Shown piece after piece: positions 40,300-49,761 of a stretch of 64,000 bases of DNA. The position numbers and the translations under genes were made by a program. The first letter of the stretch is position 1. The number at the start of each line of letters is the position of its first letter. The notes beneath the pieces were generated by a model that was given only the letters and a program-made list of their open reading frames with translations, had not been told where the DNA came from and did no database searches. The DNA is from Brotaphodocola faecis (GTDB lineage Bacteria; Bacillota; Clostridia; Lachnospirales; Lachnospiraceae): assembly GCF_040096075.1 (NCBI RefSeq), contig NZ_JBBMFJ010000001.1:165597-229596 (forward strand). The letters run 5' to 3'.

Positions 40300-40947
40300 A
40301 TGGCAGAGAACATGAATACAAAACAGCCGTTAATCTGTATCGGACGTGAATACGGAAGCGGCGGACGTGAGATTGCGGAAAAACTTGCAGAAAAACTCGG
40401 CATTCCATGCTATGACAAGCTGCTCATTCACAAGGCAGCCGAAAAGAGCGGCTACACCGAGCATTTCCTGACCCAGAATGAAGAGCAGCCATTCTCCATC
40501 GGCAGCCTGCTCACCGGAAATCCTTTCGCGGATACCGTCAGCATGGCCCATGCATTCTACCCGGAAAGCCAGATGGCCTTTGACGCAGAGCGCCACGCCA
40601 TCCAGGATATCGCCCAGAACGGCGGCGGCGTGTTTGTCGGACGCTGCGCTTCCTCCATTTTATCTGACCGGGACGATATGCTCTCCGTTTTCATTTACGC
40701 CAATGAAGATTCCAAGATCAAACGTGTCATGGCAAGGAATCAGACCGATGAGATCACCGCGAAGAAACGAATCCAGAAAGTAGACCGCATGCGAAAACGC
40801 TACTTTGATTTCTACGCCGATACCCACTGGGGCGAATCTGAAAGCTACGACATGATGTTAAGCAGCAGCCAGTTCGGCATTGATGGATGCGTGGAACTGA
40901 TCTTACAGTGCCTGGAGCTGCGAAACAAACATACGGAGCAGCAGTAA
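40300..40947 (+). CDS. Cytidylate kinase-like family protein
   Basis: This 215-residue protein has the P-loop-like CIGREYGSGGREIAEKLAEKL near residues 12-32, given here as GREYGSGGREIA, and YDKLLIHKAA near 38, with VFVGRCAS near 110. This is the cytidylate kinase-like family (AAK6 type) common in Clostridia next to MATE genes. It is distinct from Cmk and its substrate is unproven. A 12-bp hairpin starts at its stop codon and precedes the MATE gene. Confidence 0.85.
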   Translation: MAENMNTKQPLICIGREYGSGGREIAEKLAEKLGIPCYDKLLIHKAAEKSGYTEHFLTQNEEQPFSIGSLLTGNPFADTVSMAHAFYPESQMAFDAERHAIQDIAQNGGGVFVGRCASSILSDRDDMLSVFIYANEDSKIKRVMARNQTDEITAKKRIQKVDRMRKRYFDFYADTHWGESESYDMMLSSSQFGIDGCVELILQCLELRNKHTEQQ

Positions 40948-40976
40948 AGTTGTGTCAGACAAACCTGACACAACTT
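40947..40976 (+). promoter_or_regulatory. Intercistronic hairpin without a T run
   Basis: Perfect 12-bp stem AAGTTGTGTCAG / CTGACACAACTT with a 6-nt loop. No T run follows, so it is more likely a stabilising or processing element between the two genes than a full terminator. Confidence 0.55.
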
Positions 40977-41033
40977 CTGGAAATTTGGGAAACAAAAGGA
41001 AAAATAGAACTTAGGGAAAGAAGGTACATACCC

Positions 41034-42368
41034 ATGAACAAAGACCTGACCGTGGGAGAACCGCAAAAAGTATTATGGCAGTTCTGCCTGCCGCTGTTCG
41101 GAAGCATCATCTTCCAGCAGCTTTATAACATTGCCGACAGCCTGGTTGCCGGTAAATTCGTCGGTGAAAACGCGTTGGCCGCTGTCGGCAACAGCTATGA
41201 GATTACACTGATTTTCATTGCATTCGCCTTTGGATGCAACATCGGATGCTCCGTCATCGTATCGCAGCTCTTCGGCGCCAAGCAGTACAGCGAGATGAAG
41301 ACCGCCGTCTACACTACCCTCATTGCAGGCGCTGTCCTCTGCGGCGTGCTGATGGCCGGCGGACTGGCACTCTGCCGTTCCTTACTGGAGCTCATCAACA
41401 CACCGGCAGAAATCCTGGATGACTCCATGCTGTACTTAAACATTTACATTTTAGGACTGCCATTCCTGTTCTTTTATAATATTGCTACCGGAATCTTCTC
41501 CGCACTGGGAGATTCCAAGACACCCTTCATCTTCCTGGCAGCATCCTCTACCTCCAACATCGCAGTGGATATTCTCTTCGTCACTGCCTTCAAAATGGGA
41601 GTAGCCGGTGTCGCATGGGCAACCTTCCTGTGCCAGGGTGTCAGCTGCGTCCTCGCGATCCTGGTTGTTCTGCGCAGACTAGCCGGTGTAAAAACCGAGA
41701 AACGCGCCGCCATCTTCTCCTGGCGGCTGCTGGGCAAGATTTCCGTCATCGCCATTCCGAGTATTTTACAGCAGAGTTTCATCTCTGTCGGAAACATCAT
41801 CATCCAGAGTGTCATCAACAGCTTTGGCGCCAGCGTCATTGCCGGTTACTCTGCTTCTGTTAAGTTAAACAACCTGGTCATTACCTCCTTCACTACCCTG
41901 GGCAACGGCATCTCCAACTATACTGCCCAGAACATCGGTGCCCAGAAGATGGAACGTGTCAAACAGGGTTTCCGCGCCGGATTAAAACTGGTATGGATCT
42001 TATGTGTTCCGCTGTTCCTGGCTTACTTCTTCGCCGGACGTTACCTGGTATTCCTCTTCATGGATAACTCCACCGGCCCGGCCATCGACACCGGTATCCA
42101 GTTCCTGCGGATCCTTTCCCCGTTCTACTTTGTGGTATCCGCAAAGCTGGTGGCAGACGGTATCCTGCGAGGCGCCGGCCTGATGCGAAACTTCATGATT
42201 GCCACCTTCACCGACCTGATCCTGCGTGTGGCACTGGCCATTGGACTGGCAAGAGTCTTCGGTTCCATCGGAATCTGGTGCGCATGGCCGATTGGCTGGA
42301 CCATCGCAATGTGCATGTCCGTATGGTTCTATAAATGTGGACCTTGGAATCGTAAAAAAGAAATATAG
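41034..42368 (+). CDS. MATE-family multidrug/cation exporter
   Basis: The protein is 444 residues from the ATG at 41034, preceded by GAAAGAAGG; the frame upstream back into the previous gene is rejected. Twelve hydrophobic segments carry the MATE pattern: FCLPLFGSIIFQQLYNIADSL in helix 1, GCNIGCSVIVSQLFGAKQYSE near residue 63, and TLGNGISNYTAQNIGAQK in the second half. It probably forms an operon with the cytidylate-kinase-like gene and ends at the terminator 42372-42419. Confidence 0.92.
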   Translation: MNKDLTVGEPQKVLWQFCLPLFGSIIFQQLYNIADSLVAGKFVGENALAAVGNSYEITLIFIAFAFGCNIGCSVIVSQLFGAKQYSEMKTAVYTTLIAGAVLCGVLMAGGLALCRSLLELINTPAEILDDSMLYLNIYILGLPFLFFYNIATGIFSALGDSKTPFIFLAASSTSNIAVDILFVTAFKMGVAGVAWATFLCQGVSCVLAILVVLRRLAGVKTEKRAAIFSWRLLGKISVIAIPSILQQSFISVGNIIIQSVINSFGASVIAGYSASVKLNNLVITSFTTLGNGISNYTAQNIGAQKMERVKQGFRAGLKLVWILCVPLFLAYFFAGRYLVFLFMDNSTGPAIDTGIQFLRILSPFYFVVSAKLVADGILRGAGLMRNFMIATFTDLILRVALAIGLARVFGSIGIWCAWPIGWTIAMCMSVWFYKCGPWNRKKEI

Positions 42369-42371
42369 TAC

Positions 42372-42419
42372 AAAGATCTGGAATGTTCCTGCATATATAA
42401 AAACATTCCAGATCTTTTT
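42372..42419. terminator. Terminator after the second MATE gene
   Basis: AAGATCTGGAATGTT pairs with AACATTCCAGATCTT, followed by TTTTT on the plus strand; A residues on the other side allow use in both directions. Confidence 0.88.
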
Positions 42420-42429
42420 ATTTCCAATC

Positions 42430-42970
42430 TTATTTCTCAACCTTTTCCAGTCTATAAATATCAGTTCTTCTCTGCTTGATCAGTGGAAGCTGCTCCCGCA
42501 CTTCATCCACACGACCAAGATCAATGTCCTGAATCAGCATACCTTCCTTTTTTTGCCCTCTCCATTTTCCGTTCCGGATGTCGTTCATCCAGCAGTGTGG
42601 AAAGCTCCTCAGCAAGCACACTGTATTCCTTATGCTTTTTAATTACTTTCCTGAAGTTTTTCTATTTTTCTGTCCAGAGCTTCTATGTGTTTTCTTTCTT
42701 CCTGCTCCTGTTTTTCCATGTCATTCTTCCTCTCTACTGTCGGTATCCGTTTTCCTTGTATAAAACTGAGGATCTCCTCATAACTTTTTTCGCTTCCTGC
42801 AACATTTTCATACTTTTCTCCGCATTTGTAAAATCTATTGAAGAATCATTTTCAATCTTTCATGGCACCATATACACCCCGGATGTCATCGTCCTCACGA
42901 TTCCATACATTGATATCTTCCTGCTGCCACATAAGAGGTTCTGTAAGAAATTCATATACTCCGCATGCAA
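42430..42970 (-). pseudogene. Frameshifted, decayed gene of unknown family
   Basis: Coding-like minus-strand pieces occur in changing frames: EYMNFLQNLLCGSR and YMVP near the 5' end, YEEILSFIQGKRIPTVERKN and a Glu/Lys-rich coiled-coil part ending LQESN in the middle, then HKEYSVLAEELSTLLDERHP and DEVREQLPLIKQRRTDIYRL at the 3' end. At least two frameshifts, one in a run of A, and stops separate them. The family is not recognised. No intact gene lies in this interval. Confidence 0.5.
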
Positions 42971-42974
42971 CCCA

Positions 42975-44036
42975 TTATTCTCCTGAAGAATATGTAATTA
43001 TACAATAACCAGTTTCTTCTCCACCGGAAGTATATGAATGTATTGCACTGACTCTTCCTAATGAATCATATTCATAAGTAGCATACTGATCATTTTCCAT
43101 GGAAATTTTCCCATTTTCCGGTTTCTTTGTCGGATCTGTCATAGCGTACCATATGACCGGCGGATTTCCACTCCCTGATCCTATAGATGGACGGTATCTG
43201 GCCTGATCTTTGCAGCCATTTATCTCCTGAGTGCTGTTCCACATTCTGGCCCCTTTTGCTCCGGTAACTTCCTGTCCATTTTCCTTTCCATTTTCTGTTT
43301 CTATTCCTTCGTAATAAGCCTCACTGGATTCTTCATAGGTCTTTCCTGCTTCATCATCATATTTCCAATAATATGTTTCAGAAACAGTACCATCAAAATC
43401 ATACCATTCAAAGGATGTCATACGCCCCATTCCATCATATGTATTGATCTCTTTTCCAAAATACTCCGGATATGGCATGATCATATACATCTCCATTGTC
43501 ATACTTCCGTTATAAACAGATGGATCTACGGTAGAAGTGATCTGGGAAGCTTCGATTTCCTGTCTGCGCTTATCTAATGCCTCATCTCCTGTTTCTTCAT
43601 AACCTTTTTTAAGGATATCCACTGCTTTTTCTGTTTCTCCTGCCAGCAGATACAATTCTGCCAGTTTTTCATAATTTCCAGCTGTTTTTGGCTCCAGTTC
43701 AATAGCTTTCAGATAATCTGCCTCACCACTTGCATAAAATCCACGTATCTCATCTGTCCACTGACTGACATCATCCACTCCGCCTGCCTGGATACGGGCT
43801 GTATAAACCTCTGCACGTTTTTCATAAGCAGCTGCCTGTTTCGGGTCTATTTCTATTGCTTTTGTAAAGGCTACGATCGCCTCTTCATAATTGGCTTCTG
43901 TCAGGTATTTTTCACCTAAGTCCAGATAGTCCTGAATAGTCATTTTCTTCTGGCAGCCTGCAAGCAGGACTGCCAAGAGCAAAAAAACACTGCACACAGT
44001 CTTTAGCTTTTTCCATTTTTTTACAGCAACCTTCAT
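42975..44036 (-). CDS. TPR lipoprotein, copy A of three paralogs
   Basis: The protein is about 353 residues. The start at 44036 has AGGAG 10 nt upstream. A signal peptide ends in the lipobox LLAGC, followed by KKMTIQDYLDLGEKYLTEANYEEAIVAFTKAI, a TPR module shared with copies B and C. More TPR units run to about residue 170. The C-terminal 180 residues hold YDGMGRMTSFEWYDFDG-like segments resembling short RHS/YD-type repeats (YEYDSLGRVSAIHSY near the end). It should sit on the outer face of the membrane. As the last gene of the Tad/phospho-signalling block, it may help pilus assembly or sensing. Confidence 0.82.
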   Translation of the reverse strand: MKVAVKKWKKLKTVCSVFLLLAVLLAGCQKKMTIQDYLDLGEKYLTEANYEEAIVAFTKAIEIDPKQAAAYEKRAEVYTARIQAGGVDDVSQWTDEIRGFYASGEADYLKAIELEPKTAGNYEKLAELYLLAGETEKAVDILKKGYEETGDEALDKRRQEIEASQITSTVDPSVYNGSMTMEMYMIMPYPEYFGKEINTYDGMGRMTSFEWYDFDGTVSETYYWKYDDEAGKTYEESSEAYYEGIETENGKENGQEVTGAKGARMWNSTQEINGCKDQARYRPSIGSGSGNPPVIWYAMTDPTKKPENGKISMENDQYATYEYDSLGRVSAIHSYTSGGEETGYCIITYSSGE

Positions 44037-44067
44037 TTTCACCATACTCCTCTATCCATCTTTGTTA

Positions 44068-45639
44068 CTAGTTCACATAATAAATACGTGCAAATTCATA
44101 ATATTCTGGATTCCACAGGCCGAAGATATTTCCCTTCTGTATCGGTACATATGAATCTGGATCCTTAATCCGTATCCTGGAGACCTGCTGGCCAGAATCA
44201 TCTGTAAGAACATAACCATCCTCGCTGACCTGGCAGTTATAAAATGGGGTATACTGATCATAAGTATCCGGTCCAAGACTGTAAATCTCCAGTGGCTGTC
44301 CATAATCCTGGGGATACATGGCATATGCTTGGGAAAAAACATCTCCATCCAATTTATGACGTTCTATCTCATTTCCACTCCAGTCATATTTCACAACATA
44401 AAAATCTCCTTCCAGCTCACCCATCAGGATCGAGTAGTAATTTTCTGCTGAATCTTCCATCTGCCCCGGATCACAGGCCAAAAGCTTTACATAACCGTCT
44501 GAGGTTTTCCACAAACACTCCTCATATCCCTGCAGCAGCGCATTTCCCTGTGTATCTACGATCTCATAAGGCGTACCGAACCCTTTTCCGCCGCCATAGA
44601 TAAGCAGATATGTGTTCTGATCCGGATAATAAGTTTCCGGCATACTATAGGAGGAATCTGCACTTAACAGTGTAAGCACACCAAGTTCTTCTTTTTCTTC
44701 CTCTGACATTCCCTGTTCTGAACTGCCTGTAATTGCAAAACCACTTAAATATGCATCCGTTTCTGCTATTACCCCCTGCCAATAATCAAAAAGTTCCTGG
44801 GAAAACTCTCTTTCCTGCATTGATTTTTCCGTATCGATCTCCATGGCATGAAGCACTCCCTGATAAGGCGCGTCTGGTTCTTCTGTTGTAAAGCAGCCAT
44901 CTTTGAAATCTCCCTCGTAATGAAATGTATCCTCTGTATCCGAATTAATAGACTGGATCTGCCACATACGATAGGTTCCCTGTCCATTAGGAAAATCATT
45001 TTCCCATGACCCATCATAAAAATCAATCCAGCTTTCCTCCAGGCTGCAGGAAGTCCAGATTCCATAACCCGCTCTATCTGTACTGCCTGCAGATCCATAA
45101 TAAATATGACCGCAGGGATACAGTACCAACTTTTTTTCCCCATCTTCTGTGGTATAAGTTACCTTTTCTGACAACTGATCAAAGGTCATCTGAAAATCCA
45201 TTGTAAGCATGTAATTCCACAGATCAAACCAGTTATCATACTCAACTCCACGATCCATCATACTCTCCATGCCATAAAGCACCTGCCATGCATCATAACG
45301 TTTTTGGATATCTTCATATATATCATTAAGGCTGTCATCCTCTGTCTCTTCCAGTCCCTGTTCCAATGTATACAATGCATCCTCATAACGTTCAGTGACT
45401 GCATACACATTTGCCAGACCCTTATATCCTTCTGGATTCTTCGGATCCAGTTCAATGGCTTTTGTAAAAGCTACGATTGCCTTCTCGTAATTGGTTTCTG
45501 TAAGATATTTATCTCCCAGATCCAGGTAATCCTGCAAAGTCATTTTCTTCTGACAGCCTGCCATTATTACCATTACCACAATCAGGAGCAATACTGCAAA
45601 TTTCTTTCGTATTTTCAACCATTTTATATTTTTTTCCAT
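44068..45639 (-). CDS. TPR and MORN-repeat lipoprotein, copy B
   Basis: The protein is 523 residues from the ATG at 45639 (MEKNIKW). The signal peptide ends VIMAGC, then KKMTLQDYLDLGDKYLTETNYEKAI and a second TPR unit (AVTERYEDALYTLEQGLEE). From about residue 165 MORN-like strands appear: LYPCGHIYYG, AGYGIWTSC, WENDFPNGQGTYRMW, YEGDFKDGCF. The C-terminal half repeats beta-rich segments typical of WG/KWG-like domains (EIVDTQGNALLQGYEE). The same lipobox-plus-TPR head occurs in copies A and C, so all three arose by duplication and then diverged in the tail. It is 31 bp upstream of copy A. Confidence 0.8.
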   Translation of the reverse strand: MEKNIKWLKIRKKFAVLLLIVVMVIMAGCQKKMTLQDYLDLGDKYLTETNYEKAIVAFTKAIELDPKNPEGYKGLANVYAVTERYEDALYTLEQGLEETEDDSLNDIYEDIQKRYDAWQVLYGMESMMDRGVEYDNWFDLWNYMLTMDFQMTFDQLSEKVTYTTEDGEKKLVLYPCGHIYYGSAGSTDRAGYGIWTSCSLEESWIDFYDGSWENDFPNGQGTYRMWQIQSINSDTEDTFHYEGDFKDGCFTTEEPDAPYQGVLHAMEIDTEKSMQEREFSQELFDYWQGVIAETDAYLSGFAITGSSEQGMSEEEKEELGVLTLLSADSSYSMPETYYPDQNTYLLIYGGGKGFGTPYEIVDTQGNALLQGYEECLWKTSDGYVKLLACDPGQMEDSAENYYSILMGELEGDFYVVKYDWSGNEIERHKLDGDVFSQAYAMYPQDYGQPLEIYSLGPDTYDQYTPFYNCQVSEDGYVLTDDSGQQVSRIRIKDPDSYVPIQKGNIFGLWNPEYYEFARIYYVN

Positions 45640-45751
45640 ATTCAGATATCTCTCCCATCCCATAATTTCTACTTTTTCCTGATTTTCGTTATATAGTTCA
45701 GTCTTACATCTTCTTGCTGCTTGCAACGGGCAAGATACTTATGAGTAACTG

Positions 45752-46264
45752 TTATAAAACCATCCATGTGATCACTAATCCAACCAAGATGCAGCATCCA
45801 AAGCTGAAATAAGACGATGTATCCTGGGACTGATACATATAGAAATGATGGGTATAAAACATATTCACGAAATAATTTTTCAGGTTTTTTAATGCGGTTC
45901 TTCCACTTTTTCGCAGAAGCATAAAAATGAATGCGGCCACACCGCCAACAAGAATGGAATATACAATAGCATATCCGCAGAAGCGCCAGCCTGTAAAAGC
46001 CCCGATGGCCATATACAGCTTTACATCTCCCGCTTTTAGTGCGCCAATGGCAAAAAATATAAATGCTGTAAATCCCATTAAAATGCCAAGAAAGCTTCCT
46101 ATAAGACCCTTAAATCCAAACAGGACCAGATTGCATGCCAGACCTGCAAGCATGGCAGAAAAGGTAAGTTTATTTGGTATTTTCCTTGTTTTCAGATCTG
46201 TGATAGAAGCGGCTGCTGCTACTGCAACAGCCGCCCCTTTTAATATGATATAAGCTATTTCCAT
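45752..46264 (-). CDS. A24 prepilin peptidase (TadV/CpaA-like), first of two
   Basis: The protein has 170 residues; the ATG at 46264 has GAGGAG upstream. The two aspartates of A24 peptidases are in SITDLKTRKIPN near residue 24 and LKAGDVKLYMAIGAF near 75. Five to six membrane segments are visible. It should cut and perhaps methylate Flp-type prepilins. It lies between TPR lipoprotein genes rather than by the pilin gene, and a second A24 gene is at 52539-53159; the two are only distantly alike. Confidence 0.88.
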   Translation of the reverse strand: MEIAYIILKGAAVAVAAAASITDLKTRKIPNKLTFSAMLAGLACNLVLFGFKGLIGSFLGILMGFTAFIFFAIGALKAGDVKLYMAIGAFTGWRFCGYAIVYSILVGGVAAFIFMLLRKSGRTALKNLKNYFVNMFYTHHFYMYQSQDTSSYFSFGCCILVGLVITWMVL

Positions 46265-46265
46265 A

Positions 46266-47387
46266 CTACTCCTCATTTGCCCCTGCTTCATCTTCCCATT
46301 CCTGGATTTCATCTTCTACAGACTGCTTTGCGTCCTGAATCTCTTCCTGGGTATAAGTTTTCATACTGTCCACTGCATCTACGCCTTTTCTGGCATGAAG
46401 AATACCTTTTTTATAGCCGCGGACTGCATACTGGCTGAACTCATCATCACTGTAAATGCAATATATTTCTTTTCCATCATCCGGTGCTATATCAGCATGG
46501 AGATCTGCTACTTCTGCAGCAATTCCTTCACTGCACTCATAGGTATAGTTTTCCTGAAAAGTTTCTTCTTCGTAGGTACTTGTGCAATTCTCCTGGATGG
46601 CTCCATGGTACAGACCGTCTTTTAAATTCATCTGGGTATAAAACAGATCCTCCGGAATAGGAAGACATACAGACCACTCTTCACCTGTTCCATTTGGATA
46701 ATCATTTTCCCATGTGCAGGAATCATAATCTTTGTTTCCTTCTATGTAATCATAAGCACACCAGATTCCCTGACCAGATCGTTTTCCGTCCTTCATGCCG
46801 CCATAGTAGCAGTGACCGCATGGATAGATCAGAAGCCAGTTTCCGTCTTTGCAGTCCATGGATATAACGTGATCCAGTTTTGTTATAAGATTCTGGTATT
46901 CATCACTGCTTTGAAGCTCCCAGATGCTTTCTCTGTCTTGGGATCTCATTCTGTCTGTCAGGTCATCTACCAGTTCCTGGTATTCTCCCAGGACTTCCTT
47001 TTTTGCTTCCTGTTTCAGCTGTTCCCTTAAGTATGTTTCAACTTCTTCTCTCAATTTCAGCAAAGTCTCGTAGATCTGCTTAAACTCATCGGTCTGTTCT
47101 TCTTCTGATAAACCTTCATACACAGAAATACCATTTTCCAGCACTTCCTTTGCCTTTGCATACTTTTCTGTTTTGATGTACACATCTGCCAGACCTTCGT
47201 ATGCTTTCACGGCTTTTGGCTCTAATTCAATGGCCTTTGTAAATGCCACAATGGCTTTTTCGTAATTAGACTCTGTAAGATATTTATCACCCAGATCCAG
47301 ATATTCATGAAGGCTCAGCTTTTTCCCGCAGCCTGCAAGCAAAAGCAGAACCGCCAGAAAGATCAGGATCCGTTTTATCTGTTTCAT
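46266..47387 (-). CDS. TPR and MORN-repeat lipoprotein, copy C
   Basis: This 373-residue protein has a signal peptide ending in LLLLAGC, then GKKLSLHEYLDLGDKYLTES and TPR units through about residue 100, then a Glu/Lys-rich helical spacer. MORN-like segments follow (LIYPCGHCYYGGMKDG, SGQGIWCAYD, WENDYPNGTGEEW). It is preceded by a small membrane-protein gene and followed 1 bp later by the prepilin peptidase. It probably is an extracytoplasmic partner in the Tad or kinase module. Confidence 0.82.
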   Translation of the reverse strand: MKQIKRILIFLAVLLLLAGCGKKLSLHEYLDLGDKYLTESNYEKAIVAFTKAIELEPKAVKAYEGLADVYIKTEKYAKAKEVLENGISVYEGLSEEEQTDEFKQIYETLLKLREEVETYLREQLKQEAKKEVLGEYQELVDDLTDRMRSQDRESIWELQSSDEYQNLITKLDHVISMDCKDGNWLLIYPCGHCYYGGMKDGKRSGQGIWCAYDYIEGNKDYDSCTWENDYPNGTGEEWSVCLPIPEDLFYTQMNLKDGLYHGAIQENCTSTYEEETFQENYTYECSEGIAAEVADLHADIAPDDGKEIYCIYSDDEFSQYAVRGYKKGILHARKGVDAVDSMKTYTQEEIQDAKQSVEDEIQEWEDEAGANEE

Positions 47388-47402
47388 GCTTTTTCTCCTC
47401 GT

Positions 47403-47561
47403 TTAATATTTTTCCTTCATCCTCTGCCGGATCTGTTCTTTCCGTTTTCCGGCCGTAGCTGCTATAACTACAGCTAATACCACTGCCGCGCAAAGCAGAA
47501 GGACACCTGCCAGAAACAGCAGTGTTCCCGGTGTCAGTGAAATATGTGTCAACATATACAT
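47403..47561 (-). CDS. Small single-pass membrane protein
   Basis: A 52-residue frame starts at 47561 with AGGAGG 9 nt upstream. One hydrophobic helix (GTLLFLAGVLLLCAAVVLAV) is followed by a basic tail (GKRKEQIRQRMKEKY). It lies 13 bp after the Ser/Thr kinase gene and before lipoprotein copy C, in the same direction. I do not recognise a family; it may be a membrane partner of the kinase or pilus. Confidence 0.65.
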   Translation of the reverse strand: MYMLTHISLTPGTLLFLAGVLLLCAAVVLAVVIAATAGKRKEQIRQRMKEKY

Positions 47562-47574
47562 ATGTTTATTCCTC

Positions 47575-49734
47575 CTATAACCAGCCGCCTTTTTTCAGAT
47601 CCTGCATCATATTTTCAAGCATCTGCATTTCTGTATCCCCGTCATTTCCAGTCTCTTCATACAAGGCTGCTGCCTGGTCATAATATTTCTTCATCTGGCT
47701 ATAGTCCCTGTTTATATTTTCCTTTTTCTGCTGTCTGTCTGCCTCTAAAAATGCCAGACGCTTATAAGGTTTGTAATCCGCAGGATACTTATCTGTCATG
47801 TCGTTTAACATAGATTGTGCCTCATCCAGGCGATCTGTCTGCTGATAAAGAATGGCTATATTTTCCATCATCTGTTCTGTGGAATAACCCTTTTCATAAA
47901 GGTCTTTAAAACGGGCCAATGCCATTTCATAATAGTTTTCTGACTGGCCGGTATCCGCTTTTGCCTTTCTTGCATAAGCATCTGCCAGCATTTCAGAAAT
48001 GTGCATGGATGTCTGAAGTGTGAAAGTATTTTCTGCCTCTTCTAACAGCTTTATCTCATCTGCCAGCCATTCATCGCCCATTCTCTTATATGCCTGGGCG
48101 CAAAGGATCACCGCTCTTCGCCTCAGCTCATCCGTCTGAGCTGCCTGGACAGACTCCTTTAAATGGTTTACAGCCTCTTCATACTGTCCTCTGGAGAACG
48201 CAATCTCTCCCTGGACCATATAAATGGAGTCTTCTCCCAATCCCAGTGTGATCGCCGTTTCCAGTGTTTGTTCTCCGGCGTCCGCGTTTCCTGTTTTTGC
48301 CTGGACAATGGCATCATCTCTGAAATACAGACAGTTTTTCTGATTCTGTGCTATGGCCTGTTCAAAACATGCCCCTGCGTTGGTGTAATCCTCCTGCTCA
48401 AAGTAGGCATTGCCCAGGATATAGAAAATATCTCCCAAAGCCGCCTGCTCTTCTTCTCCTTCCACTATATAAGAAGGATTGTTTAAAATATCCTTTCCAT
48501 AAGATACTGCCTTTTCATACTCTCCCATGGAAAACAAACATAAAAGTTCTTCCTTATAGGAATGAATGTCTTCCGGAAGCCGCAGTCTCGCATTCTGGAT
48601 CAGATTGCCTGCTGCTTCAAACTCCCCTGCTTCCATCAGACTCTGGGCTTTTTCTATGCTGCGGTTATAGGCCACTCTATTTTCCTGACCCATAAGCAAA
48701 AATCCGCCTGCGATCATTGCCGCACCGGCAACAAACATTCCTGCGATCAGAAGCTTCCTGAAACGGTTCTTTTTGCAATAATTCTGGTATTCACTGTCCA
48801 GTTCATAAACGTGTTCCAGAGCATAGAGAAGTTCCGTACCATTCTGATAACGGTTTTCCGGCTCCAGTGACATCATTTTTTCAATGATCGCAGCAAAGCC
48901 TTCACTGATCTCCGGCACCAGCTCCCGGATCGGTGTGATCTCATCAAAATCAGCTGCCGGTTTTCTGCCTGTAAGCAGGTGATAGACTGTAGCTCCCAGA
49001 CTATATACATCAGAACGTTCATCTACGCCCCGACCTACCATTTGGGAAATGCTGCTTTCTGTCTGCCCGGAAATGGATTGATCCATAATAACCGTTTCAT
49101 CATTTAAAGCAGCTGTTTCATCTGCCTCACGCATAGTCACGGTAGGGGCATTATAAAAGTTAGCCTGGTTTAAATATTTACAATAACTGGAAAAATCCCG
49201 GTACTGCTCTGGCGGGGAATAACCGCTGGAAACGCCTGTGGACATGCGCATCTCCTGGTCAAATGCAAGGGATACGTTAAAGTCAATAAGGCACACATCC
49301 CGGTCCGGCGTCAACATTACATTGGCCGGTTTAATATCACTGTGGATCACAGGGGGATTAAGGGAATGAAGATAACTTAACGCCTCTGCCAGCCGCAATG
49401 TCCAGGTGAATACCTCTTTCTGGCTGAATTTATATTCTTTTAAAAGGACTTTATCCAAAGACTCTCCGGGGATAAAATCCATAACTGTAAAAATCTCCCC
49501 GTCAATCTCTAAAAAGTCATAGACTCTTGGCAGTCGGGTATGTTTGATATTTTTTAATACATCCGCTTCCCCACGGGCATCTAAAATCCCCTTTACCCGG
49601 TCTTTTACCTGCTTTACCACCACATAGGTCTGAAGCCGTTCATGGTAAGCTTTGTATACAATACCTCCGCCGCCGGAGCCAATGGCTTCAACCACTGTAT
49701 ATGTATTATTTAATCTTGTTCCAGGCTGTAACAT
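47575..49734 (-). CDS. Transmembrane Ser/Thr protein kinase with extracytoplasmic TPR domain
   Basis: In this 719-residue protein the kinase domain (about 10-310) has the glycine loop IGSGGGGIVYKA, a VVVKQ lysine, catalytic HSDIKPANVML near 137 and DFN (for DFG) near 154, then SPPEQY. A membrane helix is at about 340-362 (LLIAGMFVAGAAMIAGGFLL). The remaining 350 residues are TPR-type helices outside the membrane. PP2C phosphatase and FHA genes are directly upstream, forming a phosphorylation, reversal and reader set linked to the Tad genes. A long insertion with two VxMxE-rich acidic segments sits in the activation-loop region (about 190-240). Confidence 0.92.
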   Translation of the reverse strand: MLQPGTRLNNTYTVVEAIGSGGGGIVYKAYHERLQTYVVVKQVKDRVKGILDARGEADVLKNIKHTRLPRVYDFLEIDGEIFTVMDFIPGESLDKVLLKEYKFSQKEVFTWTLRLAEALSYLHSLNPPVIHSDIKPANVMLTPDRDVCLIDFNVSLAFDQEMRMSTGVSSGYSPPEQYRDFSSYCKYLNQANFYNAPTVTMREADETAALNDETVIMDQSISGQTESSISQMVGRGVDERSDVYSLGATVYHLLTGRKPAADFDEITPIRELVPEISEGFAAIIEKMMSLEPENRYQNGTELLYALEHVYELDSEYQNYCKKNRFRKLLIAGMFVAGAAMIAGGFLLMGQENRVAYNRSIEKAQSLMEAGEFEAAGNLIQNARLRLPEDIHSYKEELLCLFSMGEYEKAVSYGKDILNNPSYIVEGEEEQAALGDIFYILGNAYFEQEDYTNAGACFEQAIAQNQKNCLYFRDDAIVQAKTGNADAGEQTLETAITLGLGEDSIYMVQGEIAFSRGQYEEAVNHLKESVQAAQTDELRRRAVILCAQAYKRMGDEWLADEIKLLEEAENTFTLQTSMHISEMLADAYARKAKADTGQSENYYEMALARFKDLYEKGYSTEQMMENIAILYQQTDRLDEAQSMLNDMTDKYPADYKPYKRLAFLEADRQQKKENINRDYSQMKKYYDQAAALYEETGNDGDTEMQMLENMMQDLKKGGWL

Positions 49735-49761
49735 ATGCCACCTCTTACACGTTTTATCATT

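Noticed and set aside
42000..42440. Minus-strand ORF opposite the second MATE gene
   Set aside because: It is antisense to a well-supported membrane protein frame and has no ribosome site or family resemblance.
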